From the NCBI RefSeq assembly GCF_001428255.1, contig NZ_LMRW01000013.1, forward strand, positions 1 to 64,000: 64,000 nucleotides of DNA, written 5' to 3'. Source of the stretch: Agromyces sp. Soil535. GTDB lineage: Bacteria > Actinomycetota > Actinomycetes > Actinomycetales > Microbacteriaceae. The position numbers were made by a program, and so were the translations under genes. Positions 44,844 to 53,963 of the stretch are shown here, one piece after another; the stretch's first letter is position 1; each line of letters begins with the position of its first letter. Below the pieces are notes generated by a model, which had not been told where the DNA came from, made no database searches, and saw only the letters and a program-made list of their open reading frames with translations.

Positions 44844-45811
44844 CGGCTCCCCCCTCCTGCCCGGCCGGCGATGACCTGCGAGACGCCCTGTGGGAATCGA
44901 GGCAGCTCGCCGAGCACCTCGGTCAGGCGGCCGATCGCAGCCTCGAGCGCGTCGACGGCGGTCTCGACGGTCGCCCGCGGCGCCGGGGCGGCGTGGGCCA
45001 GCAGTTCCGGCAGCCTCATGCGCTTATCGAACGCGAGGAAACGGGAGTCGTTCGGGGTGATCACCGACTCGTAGTCGAGGAACTTGAAGGCACCACCGCT
45101 GAGCGGTGGCTCCGGACTCGTCCACACGGCCGGAATGCCAAACGCGTCAGCGGTGACGAGACCGTGCAGCGATGTCGTCACTACCGCCGCGCACGCCCCG
45201 ATCTCGCGCACGGTGCGCGAAGCCGAGCGGTGCACGTCGATCATCCGCACCCTGAGGCCGGGCGTCTCGGCGAGCGCCAGGAACGCCGCCTGTGAGCGAT
45301 GGTCGGCGTGAGGGACGAGCCCGACGTCCCAGCGCAACGCTGGCCGTCGGATCCGCCTGGCGACGAGGAGGCCCGGGTCGCCGAGCGCAACGCGGTCGGG
45401 GGCGCCGATGTGCTCGCGGGTGAGCTGTCCGCGAACCGCCAGTACCTTTGCCCTCGGGAGCGGGTACGGGCGGTCGTGCATGAGTCCGCTTCCCCAGATC
45501 GCGCCGTCGAAGTTCGGCGGCAGGGACTCCAGGATGCTGCCAACTCCGGCCAGGCTCGCCTCGGCCGACCTGCGGTGCACCGGGACGACGCCGTACCGCG
45601 GGAGCAGCCATTGCGTCATGTCGTCGCCGAAGTTCGGATGCCCCACCCACCAGTGCGCTCCGACGACCACGCCGTGCCTCAGGGTTGCCGGCTGGGTCGC
45701 CGCGATGGCGATCTGCCGAAGCCCGCGCGCCCGCCGACGGAGCGGATGCGTGTAGTCCATCGCCAGCCCTCTCGGAATCGGCTCCAGTATGTCAGGCGGA
45801 TGCCGCATCAT
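44840..45811 (-). CDS. Polysaccharide pyruvyl transferase family protein
   Basis: The 323-residue product has HWWVGHPNFGDDMTQWLLPRYG near residue 55, GVGSILESLPPNFDGAIWGSG and the C-terminal VVTTSLHGLVTADAFGIPAVW, the pattern of CsaB/WcaK-like enzymes that place a ketal pyruvate on a sugar from phosphoenolpyruvate. It suggests an anionic pyruvylated polymer. Start ATGATG at 45811 shares a base with the stop of the ABC gene. A second member is encoded at 50027. Confidence 0.88.
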   Translation of the reverse strand: MMRHPPDILEPIPRGLAMDYTHPLRRRARGLRQIAIAATQPATLRHGVVVGAHWWVGHPNFGDDMTQWLLPRYGVVPVHRRSAEASLAGVGSILESLPPNFDGAIWGSGLMHDRPYPLPRAKVLAVRGQLTREHIGAPDRVALGDPGLLVARRIRRPALRWDVGLVPHADHRSQAAFLALAETPGLRVRMIDVHRSASRTVREIGACAAVVTTSLHGLVTADAFGIPAVWTSPEPPLSGGAFKFLDYESVITPNDSRFLAFDKRMRLPELLAHAAPAPRATVETAVDALEAAIGRLTEVLGELPRFPQGVSQVIAGRAGGGSR

Positions 45812-47619
45812 CAGTCGAGCTCACCCAGCTCGACCAAGCGGGCGAAGTCCGCACTCTCCGCCCGCACCCGCGCGAAGCTGCCCTCCGCCTCGATGCGCCC
45901 GTCCTTCAGGAACACGAGGGTGTCAGAATGCCGGACGGTCGACAGACGGTGGGCGACGATCAGGATCGTCATGCTGCCTTGCAACCCGCGGAGCGTCGTG
46001 GCGATCTCGTGTTCGGTCACGTTGTCGAGCGCGGACGTCGCCTCGTCGAGCACCAGCACGCTCGGCCTGCGGTAGAGCGCTCTGGCGAGCCCTATGCGCT
46101 GCCGCTGCCCGCCCGATAGGCGCACGCCACGCTCACCCACCACGGTGTCTAGACCTTCGGGGAGCTCCGCCAACAGATCGTCGAGCTGCGACATGGTCAG
46201 CACCTCGTCGATGCGCGTCCGATCGACCCGTTCTGCGGGCACGCCGAAGGCGATGTTCGCCGTAAGGGTGTCGTTGAGCAGGAAGACGTCCTGCGGCACG
46301 ACACCCAACTCGGAGTACCACGCAGCGAGGTCGTCGGAGATCAATCGCCCGCCGCACTCGATCGAGCCCTCGGTAGGCTCGAGGAGGCCGAGCACCAGGT
46401 CGAGCAGCGTGCTCTTGCCGGCGCCGCTCGAACCGACGAACGCGGTCGTGCGGTTCTCAGCGATACGGAGCGAGATCCCGCGCAACACGTACTGCTCCGC
46501 GTCCGGATACCGGAAGCTCAGCTCGCGAAGCATGATGTCGCCCGCGTAGCTCGTGTCGCCCCGTGGGCGCTCTTCGTGCGTGCCTCCTGCGTCCAGCTCG
46601 TCGACCACGTCGGAGACGATCTCGAGACCCGCACGACCGGTGCGGACCGTGGCGAGGTTCGCAGAAATGCGGGTCAGCGTCGGGAGCGCTCGCAAGGAGG
46701 CGGCGGCGAAGACCCCCAGCACCGTGAGCGTGGCCGCGGGCGTGGTCGTGGTGAACAGGAACACCGAGATCCCCATGATCGCGAAGATGAAGCCGATCTC
46801 GATCAGGTATCGCGGTGCGTCGGAGACGATGCCCATCTGGCGCGCCGCTCTGGCCCGCCGCAGCCGGGCGCGTCGGAAGCCGTCGATGAACGCATTCGCG
46901 CTCGACGTGAGCCGGGCCTCGCGGAAGCCGTCGAGTCCCGGCAGGAGGAACTGCCACGCTTGCAGCCCCGCCTCCGCCATCTCCTCGCCGATTCGGTACT
47001 GCCGGCGGCGCAGGAGCCGCTGCACGCCGAAGACCAACAGACCGAACAGGACGACCGTGAAAAGCGTTACCGCGGGCGAGACGATCGCGAGCACGGCCGT
47101 GATCGCGATGAGCACGAGCCCGTCGGTGGCAATGCTGACGACGCCGAGCAGGACGCTCGCAGACTGGTTCGTGGCGTCGTTGATATTGCGGTATACCTCA
47201 CTCATTCGGCGCGAACGATGGTCGGCGTACGGTGCGAGCGCGTACCGACGCGCCAGTTCCGCCGATGAGAGCGCCGATACGCGCGTGGTACGGCCAAGCA
47301 GCCACCAGCGGAAGATGATGGACCCGATGCTCTTGACGATGAACACCAGAGTGATGAAGAGCGCGACAACGGGGATGAGTGTGGACAGCTCAGTCGTACC
47401 GAGCGTCTCCGAGATCCAGGTGACGAACCAGCTGTCGGTGTCGCCGGTGAGGAGTTGTGTGAGCGGCACCATGGCGGCGACGCCGAGCGTGTCGAGGCCG
47501 GCGAGCACGAGCGACGCTGCGATCGTGCCGAACACCCATCGCGCCGGGTCTGCACCCGCCATGGCGAGCATCATCCGCAGCTGCTCGCTCAGGCTCCGCT
47601 CGCGTTCCGCACGTGCCAT
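45811..47619 (-). CDS. ABC transporter with fused membrane and ATPase domains (PglK/MsbA-like)
   Basis: I chose ATG 47619 because GGAGGAGAACG precedes it; ATG 47697, overlapping the pqqD-like stop, would add 26 residues. The 602-residue half-transporter has six membrane helices (about residues 35-310), then Walker A GSSGAGKST, signature LSGGQRQRIGLARA, Walker B VLVLDEATSALD and switch His IVAHRLST. Relatives flip lipid-linked oligosaccharides or export lipids and peptides. With no Wzx in view it may serve as the flippase, or export a product of the PqqD/HprK-like genes. Confidence 0.9.
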   Translation of the reverse strand: MARAERERSLSEQLRMMLAMAGADPARWVFGTIAASLVLAGLDTLGVAAMVPLTQLLTGDTDSWFVTWISETLGTTELSTLIPVVALFITLVFIVKSIGSIIFRWWLLGRTTRVSALSSAELARRYALAPYADHRSRRMSEVYRNINDATNQSASVLLGVVSIATDGLVLIAITAVLAIVSPAVTLFTVVLFGLLVFGVQRLLRRRQYRIGEEMAEAGLQAWQFLLPGLDGFREARLTSSANAFIDGFRRARLRRARAARQMGIVSDAPRYLIEIGFIFAIMGISVFLFTTTTPAATLTVLGVFAAASLRALPTLTRISANLATVRTGRAGLEIVSDVVDELDAGGTHEERPRGDTSYAGDIMLRELSFRYPDAEQYVLRGISLRIAENRTTAFVGSSGAGKSTLLDLVLGLLEPTEGSIECGGRLISDDLAAWYSELGVVPQDVFLLNDTLTANIAFGVPAERVDRTRIDEVLTMSQLDDLLAELPEGLDTVVGERGVRLSGGQRQRIGLARALYRRPSVLVLDEATSALDNVTEHEIATTLRGLQGSMTILIVAHRLSTVRHSDTLVFLKDGRIEAEGSFARVRAESADFARLVELGELD

Positions 47620-47693
47620 CGTTCTCCTCCGCACCGCAGGCGCCCGGAACCTCGGGCGGGCGGGCCTCTCGGCATCATAGCCGCGCGACTGAC

Positions 47694-47990
47694 TCATCCC
47701 CGCGCGGCTGCGGAGCGGTCGCGATCAGGCTCCCGCTCCGTCAGGAGGCCACGTCGCACGAGTTCGTCGACGAATGACTCCACATCGGCACGGATGTCAC
47801 CTACTGCGGCATCAGTGATGGCGGCCACTCGATCTGCGAGCGTCGACCGCGGCCCATCCAACGCCTCGACCCAGATGGCGGCCGCGCCGCCATCGAGCAC
47901 GACGATCGGGCCGTCGGGCAGGGATGCCGCGTACACCACGCCGCCCTCCTCGACGACGGCCACTCCCGACGCGGGCCGCAGGCGGGTCAT
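47694..47990 (-). CDS. PqqD-like small protein (peptide-recognition fold)
   Basis: The 98-residue product, MTRLRPASGVAVVEEGGVVYAASLP then IVVLDGGAAAIWVEAL and VGDIRADVESFVDELVRRGLL, matches the winged-helix PqqD family. PqqD-like domains bind leader peptides in many ribosomal-peptide pathways. No precursor peptide is recognised in the window. ATG 47990 overlaps the nucleotidyltransferase-like stop. An Asp/Arg/Ala tail ends the protein. Confidence 0.75.
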   Translation of the reverse strand: MTRLRPASGVAVVEEGGVVYAASLPDGPIVVLDGGAAAIWVEALDGPRSTLADRVAAITDAAVGDIRADVESFVDELVRRGLLTEREPDRDRSAAARG

Positions 47991-48856
47991 CCGCTCGCCC
48001 CTCGACGGCGGAGTGCTCGCCAGGCCTCGCCGATCGCGCGGGCGGGCCGGACGAAGAACTCGGCCACGATCTCGAGTCGGGTGGGACGGCGCCCGAGCCG
48101 GTGGGCGAGATGGTCGACGTTCACGAGGGGCGCCCGGGCCACCACTGCCGCCGCCGCGATGAGATTTGGGGCGGCGCGCACCCGCGCCCTCCACTCCGCC
48201 GATCGGCTCCCGCCCTCTGAGATGACCTTCCACAGGCGGTAGTCGCGCTCGCCACGGTAGCGCTCAAGGCCACCGGTCGCCGCCGCGAACGCGACGGGCG
48301 CGTCGAGCTCGGCGATGAGCGCCTCGATCTCTGCGCGATGCTCGTCTGTCGCGTCGTTCCACACGGCAGGCAAGTCCCATTGGTGCACGCGGCTCGATCG
48401 CGCCGCGTTGAGGATGAGCAGCGTAGCCTGCGCGGGCACGCTCGGTACGGCGCATCCGACGCCTGCGATGTCGACCACCCCGCGATCGGACCAAAGCCGA
48501 TCGAACGCGGGCCCGGGAGCGAGGCGGATGCCGGGGAAGAACCGGTGGATGTCGACGTAGCCGAAGGCGTCGTGCGTATAGGTCTGCGCGTGGCCGAACG
48601 GCGAGCCGAACTCGAAGGTGCTGTAGAGTCGCCAGCCGTGGTCGCGAAGCGTCCGGTCGAGCCGCGCGACGTGGTCGGGCCGCACCAAGACGTCAACGTC
48701 GGAACCGAACGAAGTCGAAGGGCGAAGCGACGGATCGACGGCTGCGCCCTTGATGTGCAGCAGGTCGACCCCGATCTGGTCGGCGAGGTGCTGCACGGCG
48801 GCGTGTCCGAGCCGCAGGCGCACCGAGAGCGGCACGCTGACCTGTGATCCGTTCAC
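47987..48856 (-). CDS. Nucleotidyltransferase-fold protein (NTP_transf_5-like)
   Basis: The 289-residue product has LLHIKGAAVD followed by FGSDVDVLVRPDHVARLDRTL, the G-S-D-x-D metal site of the nucleotidyltransferase fold, and later FGYVDIHRFFPG. This family occurs with PqqD-like and HprK-like proteins in peptide-tailoring and glycan loci, where its substrate is mostly unknown. GTG 48856 overlaps the preceding stop. Positioned between a glycosyltransferase and the PqqD-like gene in one operon. Confidence 0.75.
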   Translation of the reverse strand: MNGSQVSVPLSVRLRLGHAAVQHLADQIGVDLLHIKGAAVDPSLRPSTSFGSDVDVLVRPDHVARLDRTLRDHGWRLYSTFEFGSPFGHAQTYTHDAFGYVDIHRFFPGIRLAPGPAFDRLWSDRGVVDIAGVGCAVPSVPAQATLLILNAARSSRVHQWDLPAVWNDATDEHRAEIEALIAELDAPVAFAAATGGLERYRGERDYRLWKVISEGGSRSAEWRARVRAAPNLIAAAAVVARAPLVNVDHLAHRLGRRPTRLEIVAEFFVRPARAIGEAWRALRRRGASG

Positions 48857-49920
48857 GCCCGCTGCACCACCCCTTCGATCACTCTAGCGAGGCGGGCGAC
48901 GTGCGCGTCGCGTCCGAATCCGCGCGCCCACACCCGGGTCGACTCGGGGTCGAGCTCGCGGGCGCTCCGGATCGCGCGTGCCAGGTCGTCGGGCGTCGCT
49001 GATGCCGCGTGGGCTCCGCTCACCCCCGGGCTGACGGTCTCGAGGTAGCCGCCCTCGGCCACGGTCGCGGCGGGCGTGCCCTCGAGCGCGGCCTCGAGGA
49101 CCGTGAGCCCGAAGTCCTCCCGTCCGGCCCCGACGACGACGACGGCGTTGCGGTACACCCAGCACAGCTCGTCGTCTGCCACCCGTCCGAGCCCGTGGAC
49201 GCCTTGCCCGGGATCGTCGAGCGCTTCCGACCCGGCGCCGACGACCACGATGGCCAGGCCGGCGTCCCGGGCCGCCTTGACGGCGAGCGGCACGTTCTTG
49301 TAGCCGCGGTCCCTCGCGACGACCACAGCGAACGCGTCGGGCAGCGCGCGCGCAGGCGGAGCGGCATCGGCGGCGACGGGCTCCACCGGCGGATGCACCA
49401 CGATCGAGTCCAGGCCGTAGGCGGCGCGGATTCGATCCCGGGTCGCCGCCGAGTTCGCCACGATGGCACGGGCCCGCCGCATCGCCTCGGCATCGCCGCG
49501 CCGGAGGAGCGGCGTGCTCACGCGGAGACCAGCGCGACGCAGCGGGCTGAGTCGCATCCGGTAGTCGTCGGCGGCGTAGAGCCAGCGGGCGGGACTGTGG
49601 ACGTAGACGACGTGCGGGATCGCGAAGCGGAAGCGGTGCGCCCACCCGCTGCTGGAGACGAGCGCGACATCGCCCCCCGACACGCTCGTGCGCGCCGCGA
49701 TCGAGGGCAGCAGGGGCAGCATCCGCTCGACCTGCGTCGCGAGCGCGTGCGGGATGGTCGCCTGCACCCTGAGCCCCCGGAACTCCTCGAAGGTCGCCTC
49801 TGGCCGGTAGGCGAGCGTGACCACAGTGCGCGAGCCGAATCCGGCGGCCCATTCGGCGACGACGCGCTCGGCTCCGCCGACCTGCACGAGGTAGTCGTGG
49901 GCGAGGATGATGTCGGGCAC
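48853..49920 (-). CDS. Glycosyltransferase family 4 (WbaZ-like)
   Basis: The 355-residue product begins at GTG 49920 behind GGAGAGGGGGTG, opening IILAHDYLVQVGGAERVVAEWA. It carries VYVHSPARWLYAADDYR, which recalls WbaZ-like mannosyltransferases, then IVANSAATRDRI and EDFGLTVLEAALEGTPAAT (E-x7-E). It is the first gene of the operon that includes the nucleotidyltransferase, PqqD-like, ABC, pyruvyl transferase and two GT2 genes. Confidence 0.88.
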   Translation of the reverse strand: MPDIILAHDYLVQVGGAERVVAEWAAGFGSRTVVTLAYRPEATFEEFRGLRVQATIPHALATQVERMLPLLPSIAARTSVSGGDVALVSSSGWAHRFRFAIPHVVYVHSPARWLYAADDYRMRLSPLRRAGLRVSTPLLRRGDAEAMRRARAIVANSAATRDRIRAAYGLDSIVVHPPVEPVAADAAPPARALPDAFAVVVARDRGYKNVPLAVKAARDAGLAIVVVGAGSEALDDPGQGVHGLGRVADDELCWVYRNAVVVVGAGREDFGLTVLEAALEGTPAATVAEGGYLETVSPGVSGAHAASATPDDLARAIRSARELDPESTRVWARGFGRDAHVARLARVIEGVVQRA

Positions 49921-50026
49921 CGCACCCCCTCTCCGTGTGACGTCTGCCGAATCCTACGCCTCCCGCTCTGTCCGGTTCCGGATGTTCGAGCGCTCTGGCG
50001 AGCACGTCGGCCCCGCACGTCCGCCG

Positions 50027-51178
50027 CTAGAGGTGCGCCCTGAGGTACGAAAAGCCGCGAGCGCGCTCGGTGTCGAGCACGCGATTCACCCTCGTCCAGT
50101 CGGGTGTGAAGACCCGGTCGTCGATCAGCGGCGATTCCGCACCGATTCGGTGGTGCTCGAGCCCGAAGACTCCGAGGAGCGAGTCGAAGCGGTCCGCGCC
50201 GCGGTCTGCGTTGGCGTACACGACGAATGGACGGTTGAACAGGATCGAGAACGCGCAGCCATGGAAGGAGTCGGTCACGACGAAGTCGGCCGAGGCGAAG
50301 CTGGCGAGCCAGTGCTCGACCGACGGCCTCACGAAATCGGCAGGATTCGCCGTGTACGCACGATAGGACGGCGGCCACGGGGTGAGGAGATCGAGCGGAG
50401 GAATCCCCAGTCGCTCGCGGAGCGCTCCCTCGACGCGGGGGACTTCGGCGTTCGCGTCGAGTCGATAGATCAGCAGTCGACCGGCCGCGGGAGACATCGC
50501 GCCGCCTGCGCGCGAGACGAGCTGCAGGTAGTGCTCGGCGGTCAGCAGCATCGTCGGATCGACATGGTGCTCGGCGTGCACGCCGAATTCGTCGTGACAA
50601 ATGCGCACGCCCGACTTCTCGCGCACCGAGACAGCGTCGAATCGCCGGATCAGTGCGGCGGCGCGAGCGCGGTCGTCGTCACTGTATTCCGCGATGTCAT
50701 CGACGCCGAACGATGCCGCGAACGAGATCCGACGAGGCCGATCCCCCTGGATGGGTTCGAGTACGTCGAGGAACTGCGCCGGGATGTTCGCATAGGCGGC
50801 GCGCCAGACCTGGTCGCTGCCTACGACGAACGTGCGGAACCGCCTCGCCAGCCTGACGCTGCCGCGAGGCGTCCCCCCGACCTCCATGAACGATCCGGTC
50901 TCGATGTTCCGTGCGATGAAGGTGCGCAACGGCGCGGTGACACGCCTCGAGATCCTCCAATTCCAGTCGACCCGTGCTGGAGACGCCAGCCGAACCCACC
51001 GGTAGGGATGCCGCAACAGTCGCCACCGGAGACGCTTCAGCAGCGGCTTCGGCCTCGAGGTGTCCGTCACCGGCCGGAATCCGAGATCACGCACGACACG
51101 CTGCAAGGCATACGCTTGCAGGATTCCGCCATAATTCGCGTTGAGCGGCAACGTCGTGATCAGCACCTTGCGAGACAC
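50027..51178 (-). CDS. Polysaccharide pyruvyl transferase family protein
   Basis: The 383-residue product begins KVLITTLPLNANYGGILQAYALQRVV, with FVVGSDQVWR, RISFAASFG, VSVREKSGVRIC and FVVTDSFHGCAFSILFNRPFVVY, the family pattern. I chose GTG 51178 next to the domain; GTG 51226 would add sixteen residues. Neither has a good ribosome site. It is divergent from the MenD-like gene and transcribed toward the operon starting at 49920, with 106 bp between. Confidence 0.86.
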   Translation of the reverse strand: MSRKVLITTLPLNANYGGILQAYALQRVVRDLGFRPVTDTSRPKPLLKRLRWRLLRHPYRWVRLASPARVDWNWRISRRVTAPLRTFIARNIETGSFMEVGGTPRGSVRLARRFRTFVVGSDQVWRAAYANIPAQFLDVLEPIQGDRPRRISFAASFGVDDIAEYSDDDRARAAALIRRFDAVSVREKSGVRICHDEFGVHAEHHVDPTMLLTAEHYLQLVSRAGGAMSPAAGRLLIYRLDANAEVPRVEGALRERLGIPPLDLLTPWPPSYRAYTANPADFVRPSVEHWLASFASADFVVTDSFHGCAFSILFNRPFVVYANADRGADRFDSLLGVFGLEHHRIGAESPLIDDRVFTPDWTRVNRVLDTERARGFSYLRAHL

Positions 51179-51318
51179 TGGATCACGGTATCTCGGTGGG
51201 CTCTCGTTCGTTACTCGAGAGGTCACATCCGGCAGAGCACAACCGGTGAGATCGCGCGAGCCGCCTCGGCTCGAACGCGGGGCCGGTTTTGAACCTCGGA
51301 CTGAAGTGGGGCCGATCG

Positions 51319-53061
51319 ATGTACGCGAGTGAACCGCTCGTTCTGGAACTGACGGCGCTGCTCAAGGCGCACGGGGTCAGGAACATCGTCATCTCCCCGG
51401 GCAGCCGCCACTACGCCTTCACGCGGACCTTCGAGAACGACCAGGACTTCAGCCTCCATTCGGTGGTCGACGAGCGGTCAGCGGCGTTCTTCGCCCTGGG
51501 CCTCATCCAGGCGACCGGCGAGCCAGCTGCGACGATCTGCACCTCCGGCACGGCCGCACTCAACTACGGTTCAGCCATTGCCGAGGCCGCCTCCCAGAAG
51601 CTCCCACTGGTGGCGATCACGACTGACCGGCTTCCTGAGTTCCTCGGTCAGATGGAAGACCAGATGATCGATCAGCGCGGACTCTTCGACGGGTTCGTTC
51701 GCTACGCGGGGGATCTCCGCCCGATCGCGAACAAGCGCGACCGCTGGTACTGCAATCGGGTGATCAACGAAGCGCTCGTCGCAGCCCGGGAGGGCGGCGG
51801 CGGTCCGGTCCACCTCAACATACCGATCGAGAGCCACAGCGGCGTGCGGTTCACCGAGCCGCAGCTTCCTGACGTCCGCGTGATCACCCGGCATCGTCTC
51901 GAGCTCGGGGAACCCGACTGGACCGCGCTCGCGGAACGCCTCGGACGCGAGCGCGTCCTCCTCGTCTGGGGGCAGGGAGCGCGCCCGAGCGAACGCGCCG
52001 CTGCCGCGCTCACCGCCTTCACCGAGTCGTTCGACGTTGCCGTCATCGCCGACCACCTCGCCAACCTGCACCTCGACGGGCGCATCGACAACCCACTGGC
52101 ATTCCTGCGCGTCGCCGGGGCGACTCGCCCCGAACTCAAGCCGGACGTCGTGATCACGTTCGGGGGCAACGTCGTGTTCAAGGACGAGTTGAAGGGATTC
52201 CTGAACGGGTCGGATCACGAACACTGGCGTGTCGACCTCGACGGCGCGATCGCAGACCCCTTCCGAACGCTCACCGACGTCATCCAGTGCCGACCCGAGT
52301 ACTTCCTCGAACGCATCGTCGCGGCCCACGCTGATCCAGTGGCCGGCGGGACGTACGCGGGTCGCATGCTCGAGGCCGCGGACTCGATACCGGCGCCGTC
52401 GTCGGAACATGGCGAACTGGCGGCAATCGGGGGTCTCATGCGAGCACTTCCCCATGGCAGCTCCCTCCACATCGCCAATAGCGCTCCTATCCGGATGGCC
52501 CAGCTCCACGCGATCGATCACTCGATCGACGTCTTCTGCAACCGGGGGGTCAACGGCATTGATGGCTGCCTGTCGACGGCGATCGGCTATGCAGCGGCGA
52601 CCGCGAAACCGACGTTCATGATCATCGGAGATCTCACCTTCTTCTACGACATGAACTCACTGTGGATCCGCAACCTGCCCGACAATCTGCGCATCCTCCT
52701 GCTCAACAACGAGGGCGGTGCGGTGATGCACGTGCCACTGCCGCAGGAGTACTCGAACACCGTCGCAGGTCGCCACGTCAGCGCGGAGCACGGCATGAGC
52801 GCCCGCGGTTGGGTGGAGTCGCTCGGGATCGGGTATTCGGCGGCCCATACCTCCGAGGAGACGGCCACCGGGATCGGTTGGCTGACGGACCTGGACGAGC
52901 ACGGACCGCGGGTGCTCGAGGTGTTCTCGAAGAAGATCACGGACATCGCACAGCTGAAGGCCTACTACTCGACCTTGACCGGTGGCGCAGTCGAGCCGAG
53001 TGCCTACCAACGGATCCGACGTCGCGGCGGCCGGGTCCTGCGACGGCTCGGCTTGCGCTAG
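51319..53061 (+). CDS. MenD-like thiamine-diphosphate enzyme
   Basis: The 580-residue product has the three-domain ThDP fold in MenD order: ISPGSRHYAFTRTFE, VVDERSAAFFALGLIQATG with the cofactor-activating Glu, CTSGTAALNYGSAIAEA, then GDLTFFYDMNSLW with LLLNNEGGAV as the ThDP/Mg site. MenD joins 2-oxoglutarate to isochorismate in menaquinone synthesis, but no other men gene is near, and residues after PGSR differ from the usual STPL. With the SDR gene downstream it may instead make an unusual sugar or acid for the polysaccharide. ATG 51319 is the likely start. Confidence 0.8.
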   Translation: MYASEPLVLELTALLKAHGVRNIVISPGSRHYAFTRTFENDQDFSLHSVVDERSAAFFALGLIQATGEPAATICTSGTAALNYGSAIAEAASQKLPLVAITTDRLPEFLGQMEDQMIDQRGLFDGFVRYAGDLRPIANKRDRWYCNRVINEALVAAREGGGGPVHLNIPIESHSGVRFTEPQLPDVRVITRHRLELGEPDWTALAERLGRERVLLVWGQGARPSERAAAALTAFTESFDVAVIADHLANLHLDGRIDNPLAFLRVAGATRPELKPDVVITFGGNVVFKDELKGFLNGSDHEHWRVDLDGAIADPFRTLTDVIQCRPEYFLERIVAAHADPVAGGTYAGRMLEAADSIPAPSSEHGELAAIGGLMRALPHGSSLHIANSAPIRMAQLHAIDHSIDVFCNRGVNGIDGCLSTAIGYAAATAKPTFMIIGDLTFFYDMNSLWIRNLPDNLRILLLNNEGGAVMHVPLPQEYSNTVAGRHVSAEHGMSARGWVESLGIGYSAAHTSEETATGIGWLTDLDEHGPRVLEVFSKKITDIAQLKAYYSTLTGGAVEPSAYQRIRRRGGRVLRRLGLR

Positions 53062-53098
53062 CGGCAGGGTCTTCTAGCGTTCTCGTAGCAGGGGACAC

Positions 53099-53950
53099 AT
53101 GAGCGGGGTGAGAGCGTTGGCGAATCGGGTGCTGACGAGGGTCAGAAGGCGACTGACGAAGGTCGAGATGGCGCGCCCGTACGTGGTCCGTGTCGATCCG
53201 CCGCCAGAGTTGGCTGGCCTGCTCGCGGTCGTGACGGGCGGAAGCGGAGCCGTCGGCCGGGCGATCTCGCTCCGACTGGCACTCAGTGGAGCCGAGGTCC
53301 ACGTACTCGGACGCTCGACCGCACGGCTGGACGCGGTGGTCGGTGAGATCCGCGAACACGGCGGCACGGCGCATGTCGCGCAGGTCGACCTCGAGGACGA
53401 CGAGGCCGTGACGAGGTTCTTCGCCTCCCTCCCGACGGTCGACATCCTCGTGAACTGCGCTGGTGGAAGCGCCCGTGCCGACCACGCCCCGGTCTGGGAT
53501 CAATCCCCTGAGGTCATCGACCGCGTCCTCTCCGTGAACCTTCGGGCGGCCATCACCTGTGTCGGCGCAGCGACGCCGAAGATGATCGCGCAGCGTTCAG
53601 GTCGGATCATCAGTGTCGGGTCGATCATCGGGAGCGCCGGCAAGGCGCGTTTCGCCGACTATGCGGCAGCGAAAGCTGGGTTGACGGGGTACATGAAGTC
53701 CGCAGCCATCGAACTCGGCCCATTCGGCGTGACCGTCAACCTGGTGTCTCCCGGCATCGTGCCCAGAGGCCGGCCGACTCAGGAAGAGTTGGAGCGCCTG
53801 AAGCGAACCAATGTTCTCGGGGCGATCGGTCACGAGGAAGACGTCGCCGAAGCGGTAGGTTTCCTGGCGAGTCCCCGTGCCCGGTTCATCACGGGGCAGG
53901 AACTCGCCGTCGACGGCGGCCGATCCCTCGGCCTGCGCGGCGACGACTGA
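53099..53950 (+). CDS. Short-chain dehydrogenase/reductase
   Basis: The 283-residue SDR has the cofactor loop VVTGGSGAVGRAISLRLA, structural VNCAGG, catalytic Ser in VGSIIGSAG and Tyr-x3-Lys in YAAAKAG, then PGIVPRG and a C-terminal VDGGRSLGLRG. A basic N-terminal stretch of about 35 residues precedes the domain. It follows the MenD-like gene by 37 bp in the same direction and probably reduces the product of that enzyme; this is inference. Confidence 0.9.
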   Translation: MSGVRALANRVLTRVRRRLTKVEMARPYVVRVDPPPELAGLLAVVTGGSGAVGRAISLRLALSGAEVHVLGRSTARLDAVVGEIREHGGTAHVAQVDLEDDEAVTRFFASLPTVDILVNCAGGSARADHAPVWDQSPEVIDRVLSVNLRAAITCVGAATPKMIAQRSGRIISVGSIIGSAGKARFADYAAAKAGLTGYMKSAAIELGPFGVTVNLVSPGIVPRGRPTQEELERLKRTNVLGAIGHEEDVAEAVGFLASPRARFITGQELAVDGGRSLGLRGDD

Positions 53951-53963
53951 CACACGGCCCCGC

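Noticed and set aside
48695..48730. Repeat-like word (CGAAGTCGAAGGGCGAAG) in the nucleotidyltransferase-like gene
   Set aside because: It resembles dispersed actinobacterial repeats, but it codes for part of the region before the G-S-D-x-D motif and no second copy is seen in the window.
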